Assembly: GCA_949361645.1 (NCBI GenBank)
Contig: OX442420.1
Location: 5,501,882 to 5,565,881 of the forward strand
DNA length: 64,000 nucleotides
Source of the DNA: Spongilla lacustris
Taxonomy: Eukaryota; Porifera; Demospongiae; Spongillida; Spongillidae
Reading direction: 5' to 3'
Positions 53,723 to 64,000 of this stretch are shown piece by piece (within the stretch, counting starts at the first letter, position 1; each line of letters opens with the position of its first letter). Position numbers and translations under genes: made by a program. The notes beneath the pieces were generated by a model. It was not told where the DNA came from, searched no databases, and saw only the letters and a list, made by a program, of their open reading frames with translations.

Positions 53723-54504
53723 GCAAAGATCATCTGCCTAATAGACTTGTGTTAGCATACATGCTGTAATTTAAGTGACATGATTATATTCATCCTGATT
53801 ATACTGATTAACCATAATAATATCAAAGTAAATAAAAACATTTGAAATAACAGAAATTGGTTTTACATAGGATTAGTATGTGTGTGAAGGAGCGAGGAGA
53901 GTGAATAATAAGTAAAAACTCCTATACTTGCCTTGTTCATCACCCAAATTCATCCAAATACATGTGTATGTTCATGACTGACAATAATTTTAAACTGTTT
54001 CACACATCCATTTTGGACCCTGTTCAAAAATTTGTGCTTAGACAGACTCACCCATGCAAATTTTGCCGCCAGGTGATAATGATGGTATATCTATTCTTGT
54101 AGAAGGCTGTTATCGATAGTTACGTTAGTAACTCATATAGGATTTGACCCCGATTATGGATGTCATTAAAAACGCGACCAGCTTCTAACGGGACTCCTAT
54201 CAATCGAATGACTTAGCTCTTTGTCATCGTCGAACAAGCAGTCAAAAACGACCAGTTTCATGTTTGTTAGATGTCGTAAAACCGCGTGGCTGTGGAGAAC
54301 AAAACACTTGTCAAATCTCGTACCCAGTCCCACCGTATTTCTCGTTGTTGTTGTTGTTGGTGTTGTTGAATACATAATTATGCTAACAGCATAATAATAA
54401 TGATAAAAAATGGAATACATTACATAAGGCAAAAACAAACAAAAATAGATAGGTGATAAGTTTTAACATGAGAGAACTGAGTACACATATGCACACACAT
54501 AAAC

Positions 54505-56620
54505 TTACATGTATTCTTGTACGCTGGGAAGTCCTATGCCATCAACCATGTCCAGTGCACTCCTCCATTTTACACGGGAACCTCGACGACATACATTTGT
54601 GGCTCTGATGATGGTGAATGTTAAACTAGCCCATCACTTCTCCATAAGACTTTCCCCATTTAAGGCAAATGTGTTCAGAAAGATGCTTAAGATAATAGGT
54701 TGCTTCAAGTCCCAAAGCACCATCAACGGAAACCACAAATGGTGTAAATGAGGCTCGTCTAGCATTAGCAGCATTGTTGTATTTTTTCTTCATTTCTGCT
54801 TCTGCTGATCTAGAATCGCCGCTACACATCTGTTAACATGTACGTATGTCGAAGAGTGCTTGAGTCTGAGGCTGCCAAACTCCTCGTACACCAAGGTCAG
54901 CGACTAAGGAGGGTTCATCTGCGATTTCACATGCCTCTTGAATCACTGGTTCCCGGATGATGTCCTTGTAAACAATAGATGACAGATCACCAAGAGTATC
55001 TCTTACATCGTTGTGACGCCTGGTAACGAGACCTCCTTTTTTGCAATCCAGGGCATGCTGATAACTAAAGGTAGCTCCACATCCATCACAAGTAACTGGC
55101 ATCTTCAAAAGGGGTCGATGATATCTGACTGTCAGGGCATCACGAAACTCAGTGGCAGAAAGATCAAAATGATGATATGTGGTTGGTAGTAGGCCTACAG
55201 TTAACCATGAAGACGTTTTAAAAGTGATGGCCCTTTGTATAGCATGTACCTGCTTAGCATCAAGGGTGGAGAGCACTGAATCTAACTTGTTTTGATCTTG
55301 TTGCTGAAGTTCATGGTGCATAGTAGATATTGCTTCCGCCATCTTAGCATTATGATGCACTAGTGAAAAGAGTTTTCTTTCTTTGATGGCATCTGAAATA
55401 TGCCTTGTGCCTGATACTGAGGTGATGTGGGCTATGTTTGCCATTTCAACAGGAATGCGAATGCCCATTCCACCCATTTTTACAGGGATTGAAAAGAGCA
55501 GTTGGTCTTGTTGGGATATTGCACTGTCAAAAATAGCAGGCCAAAAGGATGCATTAATAGCATTCCAAACAGGGGTGAATGCATTGCCAATGTTTGGGAT
55601 TAGTCTTTGAAAGTAATACCATTCAAATTGAAGAGATTTAGATAATGCTACAAAAGCAGCTTGTGGGTATGATTTTGCAGTGTCAGAGAGAGTAATAACA
55701 AAGTTTGCCCAATTCTTGACTTTGTCTTCAACAAAGTGATTGGTTGCTTCAAGGTCTCCAATAAAACCACCCAAAAAACGGTGGCCCCTAACAACTTTGA
55801 CACCAAGGTGGTCAAATTTTGCATGTGCTTCTGAGTCATATGCTTTATCCATTATTAACACTGTCTTCTTTGGTTCAAGATGATAACCATACTTACATTG
55901 TAGGTCCAATCAAATAATGCTTTTAATTCAAACCACTCACTCAGATGGTCAAGGTCAGTTATATATGCAGAGTCATCTGTGTACCAATTTTGATTGCATG
56001 CAGGAGTAGATAGGGACTGAATGAGAGGCATTAGGGCAGCTGCATACATAAGCATTGAAAGGGGTCTCCTTGGGCTACACCCTCTTTCCTATATATGAAT
56101 TCAGAATTGTGCTTTGTTTGTACCACAAGAGGAGCATAACCACGATATGTGTTGAACACAAACCTTGCACAACGTGGCCACTGAATGCGGGTGTTCCATA
56201 TCGCTGCGACCCGATTGAGAGAATTGAATGTGTTATTTGCATTTACAAGCAGCAGACCCCATCCAGATGCTCTATTTGCTTCAAAAAGCTCTTTCATAGC
56301 GTTATATGCTCCCTCAATACCGCCCTTTATATCTGAGCATAGCTGGTTCGCCCCACATAAGTCAGCAATGTCGGTTCGCGTAACCATAACTATAGATCTG
56401 CATATAATGCGCCTCAAGATCTCTCCGATCGCTATAGGGCGAACTCCTGGAGATTTGTCAAGTGCTATCAAGCGACTAGACATTAGTGCTCTGATATCCT
56501 TCCAGTCTAGTATTGTGTTTGATATAGGCGTCGGGCCAGTTCAGCTACTGCGTCTCGCAACTTGGCACTATGTCTCTATGGTATCATCATTGCAAAATCG
56601 GAGGCTCTTATTTAATGGTC
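54505..56620 (-). pseudogene. Non-LTR-like retroelement reverse transcriptase, inactivated
   Basis: Minus strand, reading from about 56620 to 54505. KLRDAVAELARRL, then ALDKSPGVRPIAIGEILRR, then the motif A region GLLLVNANNTFNSLNRVA, where the usual Asp is Asn. Next QGDPFQ, then NWYTDDSAY (YxDD box), then the connection domain (MGGMGIRIPVEMANIAH), a Cys/His motif (CDGCGATFSYQHALDCKKGG, then RHNDVRD) and, after a stop, FTPFVVSVDGALGLEATYYL to the end at 54505. Frame changes near 56500, 56040 and 55900 and a stop near 54830 break it. No endonuclease domain is seen. It lies outside the GPCR gene, on the opposite strand. Confidence 0.75.
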
Positions 56621-56756
56621 CTTTTTGTATTTTAAAATGCAAAGTACTCTCTTTCCACTGTTGGGGTATATCAGATTAATGTCTGCTGCTAAGTGAAAAT
56701 ATTTAGATGTAGCGTGACTGTTGAAAGCATCCAATTATGAATAAAAAGCAATGAAA

Positions 56757-57042
56757 CAAGTAAATAAAAACATTCTCTAGAGTAGAGAAAGTTGTGGTAT
56801 AAAGGATTTGAAGGCAATATTGGTGTTAAAAACGGGGAAACAAGGGTTGAATGATAAGCTATATTTAGCACATGCACGAACAATGTATTGTCCTACAATG
56901 TGTGCCAGGCTAAATATAGGACTATTTCGTTTTTCCTTATCATTCAACCCTTGTTTCCCTGCTTTTTACACCACTATTGTCTTCAAATCCTATATACCAT
57001 CAACTTTCTTATAGAGAATGTTTATATTTACTTGGTTAATAA
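56757..57042. mobile_element. MITE with AAGTAAATAAAAACATTCTC ends
   Basis: AAGTAAATAAAAACATTCTC (56758) is matched by GAGAATGTTTATATTTACTT (57016). The arms also share GGATTTGAAGGCAATATTGG / TTGTCTTCAAATCC, ACAAGGGTTGAATGATAA / TTATCATTCAACCCTTGT and GCTATATTTAGC / GCTAAATATAG. The loop is ~25-30 bases. A single-arm relative lies at 60567-60700. Confidence 0.88.
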
Positions 57043-57129
57043 GGAAATATTGTTAAAGGTCTTATGGAATCTGTGGTGATTATAAACTTATCATCAATAG
57101 GGTAGCAAACATGAGGTATAATATGACAC

Positions 57130-57730
57130 CATGTGGTGGATCTTTCTTGTACTGGGATGTTCTTATTTAGTACCAAATTGTTGTAACAAGGCTCTGATCT
57201 TTGTACATGTAGTCATAGGGATAGCAGTACATGTACAAAATTAGTATGTGGTGAGAAGCAAGAATGATTACAAGACTATTTCATAGTTATTATTGGCATG
57301 CAAACTGCATGTTTGAAATTTGTGATTTTACTCTATGCCACTATTCTACTATCTGAATTCTAGTAATGTTAGAAGTTATATCCAACACTGATAAATGGCA
57401 ATTAATAGTGAATTAAGTAGAGAAGTACAATAAATGGATAAGCAGCTTTTATTATATGTAATATGATGTGATAGATTGATGAATGCAAACAATCTATGTT
57501 GGATGGCACCTGCGTATAGCTAAACTTCATATTGTGATGAATGACATTAGTGTGTTAAAATTATACATTAAAACTTAGTTCACTCCTCACTGACAAAAAA
57601 CCACATCTAAATATGCGTTCATTTGCATGTCTCTCATAATTAAATGATGCAATATAAGTTAATTGGGTTTATTATTTGGATCTCCACATTGTCTTATAGT
57701 GCTAATAGTGCTGGTTATGTTATTTTATAA
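57130..57730 (+). pseudogene. Decayed adhesion-GPCR fragment (TM3 end to TM5)
   Basis: DNA-level similarity, in order and on the same strand, to GPCR exons 14, 15 and 17 and the intervening intron. GTGGTGGATCTTTCTTGTACTGGG corresponds to GTGGTGGCTCTTTTTTCTACTGGG; GCTCTGATCTTTGTACATGT and AGTATGTGGTGAGAAGCAAG correspond to exon 15 (TATGTGGTGAGGAA); ACAAGACTATTTCATAGTTA corresponds to its donor. AATAGTGCTGGTTATGTTAT at 57707 corresponds to exon 17. No frame is open, so this is a relic of a duplicated receptor. Confidence 0.65.
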
Positions 57731-58311
57731 CCTAATTTGACTGATGGACAACTACAACAGTACCTATGAATCTGATCTTTAGATGTGATCTTGCAATTGA
57801 TTGGGACAAAAAATGGTCTGCTGAGTGATCAACCTGGCCCATGAAAATATATCCTGTTTCATTTTTTCCACTACATGTACATATACATGCAATCTTGGGG
57901 TGTTGATGGCAGTACTGAATATCCATAAAAGAGGCTAGTTGAAGGAAGGGTGGGGGTGGAGAGGTGGGGGAGTGATGCCATCCAACTGCTTTCCATCCAT
58001 TTCCACCATGGCTCATGTTTCCTAGCAATTCCCGTTTTTGATTAGGATATATGGCCACTATTACTTTAGGTTAACATGTAGATGTACTTCAGTCTGATTA
58101 CACATTGTTATATTATCGCCAAAGGAACTGACAAATGCAGAAGTTTAGATGTATATACACCACAGATTATACCACAAGGACTGTATATATAGGAACAGAT
58201 TATACCACAGGATCAAGATTGAACAGACTATAGACCCCACCCCTTTCATATGACATCAAAAATCACATGAAATAATAATTTAATGAAATTCATTTGAGGT
58301 TAATACGATTC

Positions 58312-58577
58312 ATATTCAATGCTGTCCGCCATCTTGGTGCTCAAGTTACTATAGAACGGTATGGGCAATTTACAGTTTTTTAAATGTTTATGCCTGTTTT
58401 GGGTCTCGTAATACTTTTATATTCTTACCATGGAATGATGTCAGTGCCCACTGTAAAAAAATAAAACCAAACCCATAATCACTTACTGTGAACGTACAGT
58501 AATAACCTAAAGCTTTGTTTTGCCCATACCGTCCTATAGTAACTTGTGCACCAAGATGGCGGACAACTAATTGCAAT
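58312..58577. mobile_element. MITE with GTCCGCCATCTTGG ends
   Basis: GTCCGCCATCTTGGTGCTCA (58324) is the inverse of TGTGCACCAAGATGGCGGAC (58544). Pairing continues through AGTTACTATAGAACGGTATGGG / CCCATACCGTCCTATAGTAACT. About 130 bases of loop. Confidence 0.85.
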
Positions 58578-59252
58578 GAATGTCATTGCTCACGCGATGA
58601 AAAGGGTCTATACCACAGGACTGTACAGATTATACCAACAGATCATACACCAAGTCTTGCTTATGCTAAATAAACTGTTATGGGTGCATCCTTAAGGTCA
58701 TATGCCAGGTGTGCTCATTTTTGAAGGGGGAGGCTCTGTATCCGCTCATTGCACTCATCTACATGTACTTGAACCTCTCTACTCATGTGCTATCATGCAT
58801 GGTTTATGCATATATTCGAATATGCCCTTGGTATGCAAAGAGTTAGAGATGATTGCTAAGAATTTACTTCTTTTGTGTTTGCACCTGTAGGTGACTACAG
58901 AGAATGCTGTTACAGTTGCAGCTATATGACCTTGATCTAGTGTATGTACCATGGAAACTTCAAGTGCTGGCAGATGATTGTCCAGAGCTCCAGAACAGAA
59001 CTTTGTCTCTGTTAGTGACCAGAGAGCGAAATGTCATTAAAATAGCAGCACAACATAATCCAGAACAATGTGGCCTGAGACAGTAATTGGTCGGGGATGG
59101 CCATCCAACATTTCACAGGTGTCCCTCCCTACCATTAAAAGACCATACTGGAATGTTTGAGATTGCATGATGGTACAAGATGGGGTCATCTATAAGGGCA
59201 GGCCAGTTTTTGTTCCAACATAACTCAGATGTCAGGTTCTGCATGTGAGTCG

Positions 59253-59880
59253 TCAAGGTATGGAATCAACATCGAGAAGAGTGAGGGACTCTGTGTATTG
59301 GCCTTGAATGAAAGAACATAAAAAGAGTAGTGTGCTCTCAATGCAGTATTTGTAAAATGGACTCCCCAGCACTGCCTTTAATCTAATGAGAAGCACTTGG
59401 CACACAGCATTCCTCAGAACATTGAGAAATGGTTGGAATTGACTTGTGGTGCGCAATACAGAGGTAGCATTGCCGTGCTGTAGTGCAATGGACACTCTTT
59501 GGATAAGGAATGAGAGGGACTGGTGATCATGTGTCATGCTCTGCTGACTCCTGCTGATATCTGTGAGCAAACTGAGAGCATCAGGGCCAAGGGCACCTGA
59601 GGTCTCAATTGCAATTGGTACAAAATGGTGGGATTTGGACATCAGAGCATATTTCTCATTCTTCCTGGCTTCTGCAGCTGTGGCTACAGCTCTAGCTTCC
59701 CTTGTGGCATCAGCTATGTATGAGGCTGTGAAGGTGTCCACACAAGTAAAGTCCCAAACAAGACACTGGCCAGACTTCCATGGGGCAATGGAACAACCAT
59801 CAGGTCGCTTGCCATCTGATCTGTATAGGCCGATGGGCTCAAGTGTTGATGGAACATTTATTGCTGCTATAGTGACCTAT
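59253..59880 (-). pseudogene. 5'-truncated retroelement RT C-terminus, second subfamily
   Basis: One uninterrupted minus-strand frame from about 59880: VPSTLEPIGLYRSDGKRPDG, then WKSGQCLVWDFTCVDTFTAS, then SKSHHFVPIAIETSGALGPD and LIQRVSIALQHGNATSVLRT, ending at 59253. From general knowledge this is the C-terminal portion of the metazoan RT-like protein whose core is at 54505-56620, but from a different subfamily. An AT-palindromic sequence sits just upstream (59945-60000), where the element is cut off. Truncated, so treated as a pseudogene. Confidence 0.65.
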
Positions 59881-59939
59881 GTATGATGGCATTGATAGCA
59901 GCATGCCTTGAAAAACGGCCTTGGCTTTTGATGCAGTTG

Positions 59940-60002
59940 AGCCCATAATTATAATTATAATATAATATATATAATTATATAATATTATAATTATAATTAT
60001 AT
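59940..60002. repeat. AT-rich palindromic tract
   Basis: ATAATTATAATTATAATATA followed by its own inverse, about 60 bases of A/T only. It marks the junction between the truncated retroelement and a dispersed repeat. Confidence 0.8.
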
Positions 60003-60245
60003 GTATATGTTGGTACTCCATTCATTTATGATGGGGCCATGAATGGGATTTAGCATACCCACCCACCCCGTGACATCTAAACTTGCCATCTTGTCTTTAA
60101 CCGATTGGATATACAAACGTCTTTTTTATACCTAGGTCTGTCGACCATGTAATACCAATTTGTTACCATATTACCATATGCATTTAGCTTTGATATGTTG
60201 CACTCCTTCATAAATATGGCTTCAGTTTGTCTTGAACATGCATTG
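60003..60245. repeat. Dispersed repeat, copy 2
   Basis: Matches 37600-37935 in order and orientation (see that entry). It lacks the long poly-C run, so it probably preserves the ancestral form at that point. Confidence 0.75.
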
Positions 60246-60566
60246 GATTTATATCTGACCACCAAACCTCATCCTTGGAACTGAGGTATCCCACAGTTGG
60301 TTTAACCCATCATCACAGATGGGTGGAAGGTTTCTCCCCTCATCAATATAGCCTGCATGTTGGAATGACGTGCCAAAAATTAGCAACACTTTTGTCCACA
60401 CCACATTGCACAACAATTGCTTCCTAGAATATTGCATGGAATCTGTTTCTCCAAAGTGTTGGGATTTTCTTTCCTTTTGAATGGTGGAAAGTCGTTGGCA
60501 TGAGTGAGCACATACACGGCTCTATCCCAAAAACTCATGTCTGTATGCTTGAATAAACATTTTGAC

Positions 60567-60700
60567 AAGTAAATAAAAACATGAGACAGTTGGAGGTATA
60601 ATATAAGATTTTGAAGGCAACAATGGTTTTAAAAGCACCTTTAAGCAAGTGTAAATGATGAATCGTTATACTATATATAATTGAGCAGTACACATTAGAT
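60567..60700. mobile_element. Single-arm relative of the 56.8-kb MITE
   Basis: AAGTAAATAAAAACAT, GAGGTATAATATAAGATTTTG, AAGGCAACAATGGTTTTAAAA and GTAAATGATGAATCGTTATA follow the left arm of the element at 56757-57042, but no inverse arm follows. Confidence 0.55.
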
Positions 60701-61801
60701 TGTCATTTTAATAGTACAAATATTGATGATACATGTACTCAGTTAATTATCAGCCAAGCATCACAGCACTAATACTTCCTACTCATGCACCCACCCCTGC
60801 CAAAGACCTCTCCAATTACCACCTGACTTTAGTATGCTGTCAGTCCTCTGGTCCTTCCCTAAAGCATGTGCTGCATGCTGTACCCATTGCAGCAGTCAAA
60901 TGCATTCTGGAAATAGTACAGAGTACTGCAGAGACGGTCAGTATTGTAATAATTATACGTTTAACTATCAGATTCTAATGGCACTGCAACTTGCAGTGAA
61001 GGACATGTAGATAGGGTCATGGGAGCAGGCCCCCATATGTGGGGGGCTACTATGGGATGGCTAATGGTTCCATGGGTAGTAAGGGCATGCACGTGTGGTC
61101 CCAGTTCATCTGAAATTGTGGGTCCACTTGCAGGGGGAGGGCTGGCATCTCCATTAGCATGCATTTGTGGGGGCCCATAATGACCCCTGGGGAGTTTGAC
61201 AGCTAGCCATGGTGGCTCCCAGTCTGAGAAATTGTGCTAGCTGAACCTTACAGTGTGAGGCTATTAAGTTCACATGCATTAATGGTTCCAATGATAGTGC
61301 TGCTTGCAGAGAAGGAGCTGGTAGGGGATGGCCCCATTAGTCCCTGGGCTGTTCACTCAACAGGCTGATCCTAGTGTGTGGGGTACTTGCAGTGAGGGAT
61401 AATGATTCAACTTGTAGTGTTTGGAGAGGGGGCAAGTGTACGGACAGCATGTGTAGGTACATGTAGTTCATGGTTTCTCCTTAAATTGTGGGGACTACCT
61501 GTAGTGTGAGGGCTGGCATCTGCACTGGCATCATACCTGTTGACCTCTGCTTGTGTGGGTACCCCTGCTGACAATGCAGGGTCTGGTAACCCCATCTATA
61601 AGAGCTGGTGGCTCCACTACTTGCAGTGTGGAGGTATCAAATGAGTTTACCTGCATTGTGAGACTGTTAAGTTCACTTGCAATGATTGGGGCTTGTGGTT
61701 ATGCTGAGTGGGGATGGCTCCATTGGCCTCATTGGCCCCTTGAACTTGTAGTGAATTATCAATAGAGGGCCCTAGGGGCTGGACCTGGAAGGGGGTGGGG
61801 G

Positions 61802-61834
<33 letters not shown>

Positions 61835-62080
61835 TGGGCCAAGCATGTTCTGCACAATACTATGCTTGGATTTCTAATGTACTATTTCAAGTATTCCCAT
61901 AGGAACACAACACATAATTATGTGCACACCCACACATGCATTTAGGTGGGTTACACATTCCTGTTCTTAGAGTATATAAAGTTAGTGATGCAGTGTATAG
62001 TGAAGTGATCTGAGTAAAAGCATAATTACTAATTGCATGTAGTTGTAGTAACCAATCATGTCATGTACTTATAAGGTTAA
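60701..62080. other. Gene-free stretch with imperfect GGGCTGGCATCT repeats
   Basis: Between about 61000 and 61770, phrases such as ACTTGCAGTG, GGGCTGGCATCT, GGTTCCATGG/GGTTCCAATG and GGGGATGGCCCCATTA recur at uneven spacing, suggesting an old diverged tandem repeat. A G run of ~25-30 bases follows (about 61801-61831). Open frames on both strands are under 85 codons and unrecognised. Confidence 0.45.
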
Positions 62081-62578
62081 AAGTGCAGCAACTACTTGCA
62101 TGCATGCATGCATCACTGATGAAGTTCCATATCTTTTATTTACACTGTCATGGTTAAATCCATAATGTGCATATGAATGAATGCATGTGTATTAACTTGT
62201 ATGGCATCCAATATATCATTCTAACTGAGGCAATTCAATATTAATATCGCATAGCAACATAATAGCACTACACCAAACACGCAGTACCACCCACATACAC
62301 ATTTCAGCACACAGTAGGTCTGCATGAAGGGTGATGAACATTTAAACGTATAAAAGTGCGTCTCACACAAGAATTTTTTGGTGTAGTACTCCTATATTAA
62401 TATCATATTGATTCAGTAGAATGATATATTTTAACTCATTGGACACCATACAAGTTTATAAGCATGCATTCATGAGTACCGTGTATGCACATAACTGTTA
62501 TGGGTTTTACAATAAAAAGTGTGAAACTTCATGATGATGCATGCATACAAATAGTTGCTACACTGCATTTCATGATAG
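62080..62578. mobile_element. MITE-like inverted repeat (~185-bp arms)
   Basis: AGTGCAGCAACTACTTGCAT (about 62081) pairs with ATAGTTGCTACACTGCAT (about 62552). Inner matches are AACTTGTATGGCATCCAATA with CATTGGACACCATACAAGTT, TATCATTCT with AGAATGATA, and GCACTACACCAAAC with TTTGGTGTAGTACT. The loop is ~90 bases. No coding capacity. Confidence 0.8.
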
Positions 62579-62854
62579 TTGTACGTTTTTAAAAACAATG
62601 TTGAATTGACTTGAATCTATTTTAACAATAAAAAGACTAATTAAATGAAACTCTGATTGCACAGAAGTATTTTGTTATTAGTTGACAATATAAGGATAAA
62701 AGTGGACTAATTAATTGTTAAGATATGTTAATATTTTAGTTACCCCTCTCCAAAAAAGGTATTTACATTGATTTCTCCGTGCCCAGTGAATGAATTGATA
62801 CGAAATTCGCTATATAACTAGAGGTCAACGTTGTATATCACTTGGCTGAGTCCG

Positions 62855-62890
62855 TGGGGGGAGAGGGGGGAGGGGGGGGAGGGGGGGAAA
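62855..62890. repeat. Short G/A-rich tract
   Basis: GGGGGGAGAGGGGGGAGGGG-type purine run of ~35 bases. Confidence 0.8.
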
Positions 62891-63673
62891 CTCCATGTCC
62901 AGTCTCTGCCTTGCAGACCTACATGTACCTCAACCACTGCCAGGGATCCCAACAGGTGGCATTAATTGTTTGATTTTCATACTGGAAAGCCTCTTTCATC
63001 CAGAGCTGTGTAATCCATATGCATCTTGCAAGACCTGCTGCATGCACATGCATATTTGGATGGACATTTTTTTTGGAGAGGGGTACTTGTAACTAAATAT
63101 TAACCCTCCTACTGCGGAAGGCATATATACATGTATATATATGCCCAATAATTGCTCTCGCGTAATGCGACCAGCATATATATATATATATATATGCCCA
63201 GCAAGATGATTGAACTGTAACGCCTGTTTCCGCGCAAAGCGAAGCGTTCATTACAGCATTGTTGTTTAGAACAAAGACTCCCGACATCTGCATGCAATTC
63301 GCCGTGTAGCAAACTTATACCTGTCAGCCGTTATTGATTAGTAAGCCTACATGTATGGCTAAGTACACCGACAGTGTTCCTAACACCCAATGAATATGCC
63401 TTACTTTCCCTATAATCGAGGTGATACTTTTCCGTATAATCGAGGGAGCACTGACTGCGCTGTTCTAACCGATAAACCTGAAAAATCGATTGGACTTTTT
63501 TTCATAGTCGAAATAATCGATTTTGATTTATGAAAAAGGTTACACACTCCAGTGCCATTTCTTTTTTGTATTACCATGCAGTTCGGGGAATGTGGTACAT
63601 GTACATGGATTTCCCAACATGAATACCGTATATACACATTTGTACAATATAGTAATATTATCTCATTGCTGCG

Positions 63674-63681
63674 TATTTATA
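63674..63681 (+). promoter_or_regulatory. Candidate TATA-like element of the GPCR paralogue
   Basis: TATTTATA in the block GCTGCGTATTTATAGCTTAC, 59 bases before the ATG at 63733. The same block precedes the first GPCR gene (36485-36492). Confidence 0.4.
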
Positions 63682-63732
63682 GCTTACTTGTTTGGGTTCC
63701 TTGTAGTTTAACATTTGCTTACAATAGTACTG

Positions 63733-63805
63733 ATGCGGTTCCAAGAAACGTTAAAAATCACACTGCTAGCGCTGCTATTGTCAAAGATACAAGGATCTAG
63801 TGCTG
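63733..63805 (+). CDS. First coding exon of a second adhesion GPCR (paralogue, runs off window)
   Basis: 73 nt, exactly the length and phase of exon 1 of the complete GPCR gene, ending in the same GTGCTG|GTAAGAGTTGT donor context. It encodes MRFQETLKITLLALLLSKIQ then GSSA, a signal peptide differing at a handful of positions from MRLRETVHITLLALLLSLKQ. About 180 bases of upstream sequence are also conserved. The rest of the gene must lie beyond 64000, so its domain content is unknown; an Ig or HRM exon is expected next. Confidence 0.75.
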
Positions 63806-64000
63806 GTAAGAGTTGTACATGTGTGTCAAAAAAGTGTACATGTACGTCTAACTCTACTATAGTTCTTCCACCCGCCTGCGTATCCTAAAAGCTTTGCTCG
63901 CTACATTAGTTTACGCACATGGCACATGCACGAGTGAGCCGCTATAGCTGCATGTTGTACCGCTCGCATGCATGCATTGTTTAAATAATACTGACCTATA

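Noticed and set aside
58896..59086. Small plus-strand ORF (MLLQLQLYDLDLVYVPWKLQ...) after a CACCTGTAG acceptor-like site
   Set aside because: The frame after the AG meets an immediate stop, no family is recognisable, and it is under 65 codons next to retroelement debris.
61000..61770. Possible coding frames on the minus strand (Pro/His/Thr-rich)
   Set aside because: Each is short and spans repeated GGGCTGGCATCT-type units. No splice sites or recognised domain.

Overview
This is eukaryotic, almost certainly metazoan, genomic DNA. It holds two intron-rich genes with AG/GT splice sites and matching intron phases, set in repeat-rich DNA with one 200-base assembly gap. An early-branching animal such as a sponge is my best guess, because of an ankyrin-LRR-Roc-COR-kinase-WD40 (LRRK1-type) gene next to an Ig/HRM/GAIN adhesion GPCR, dense small introns, and a very frequent ACATGT palindrome. 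The sequence alone does not fix the species.

Layout. 1-19.3 kb has no convincing gene. It carries segmental duplications, a 1-kb polypurine tract, a ~55-bp minisatellite interrupted by a 2.9-kb purine-rich higher-order repeat, and a ~6-kb palindrome (about 12.1-18.15 kb) whose arms contain mirrored copies of a TA-flanked inverted-repeat element. 19.38-34.69 kb is a complete LRRK1-like Roco kinase gene: 20 coding exons that join in frame to 2,080 codons plus stop, with several introns filled by minisatellites. 36.55-53.72 kb is an adhesion GPCR gene: 21 coding exons, 911 codons plus stop. Its ~9.8-kb second intron is packed with mobile-element debris, including a broken Ulp1-like protease pseudogene. 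54.5-60 kb holds reverse-transcriptase relics on the minus strand, MITEs, and a decayed fragment of a second adhesion GPCR (TM3-TM5). At 63.73 kb a near-duplicate of the first GPCR's signal-peptide exon and core promoter begins another paralogue that runs off the window, so the right half is a tandem adhesion-GPCR cluster.

The LRRK-like kinase is predicted to be cytosolic and GTP-regulated. The GPCR is predicted to be an autoproteolysed surface receptor. Nothing in the sequence shows that they work together. All exon models come from reading splice sites and frames by eye and were not checked against transcripts.
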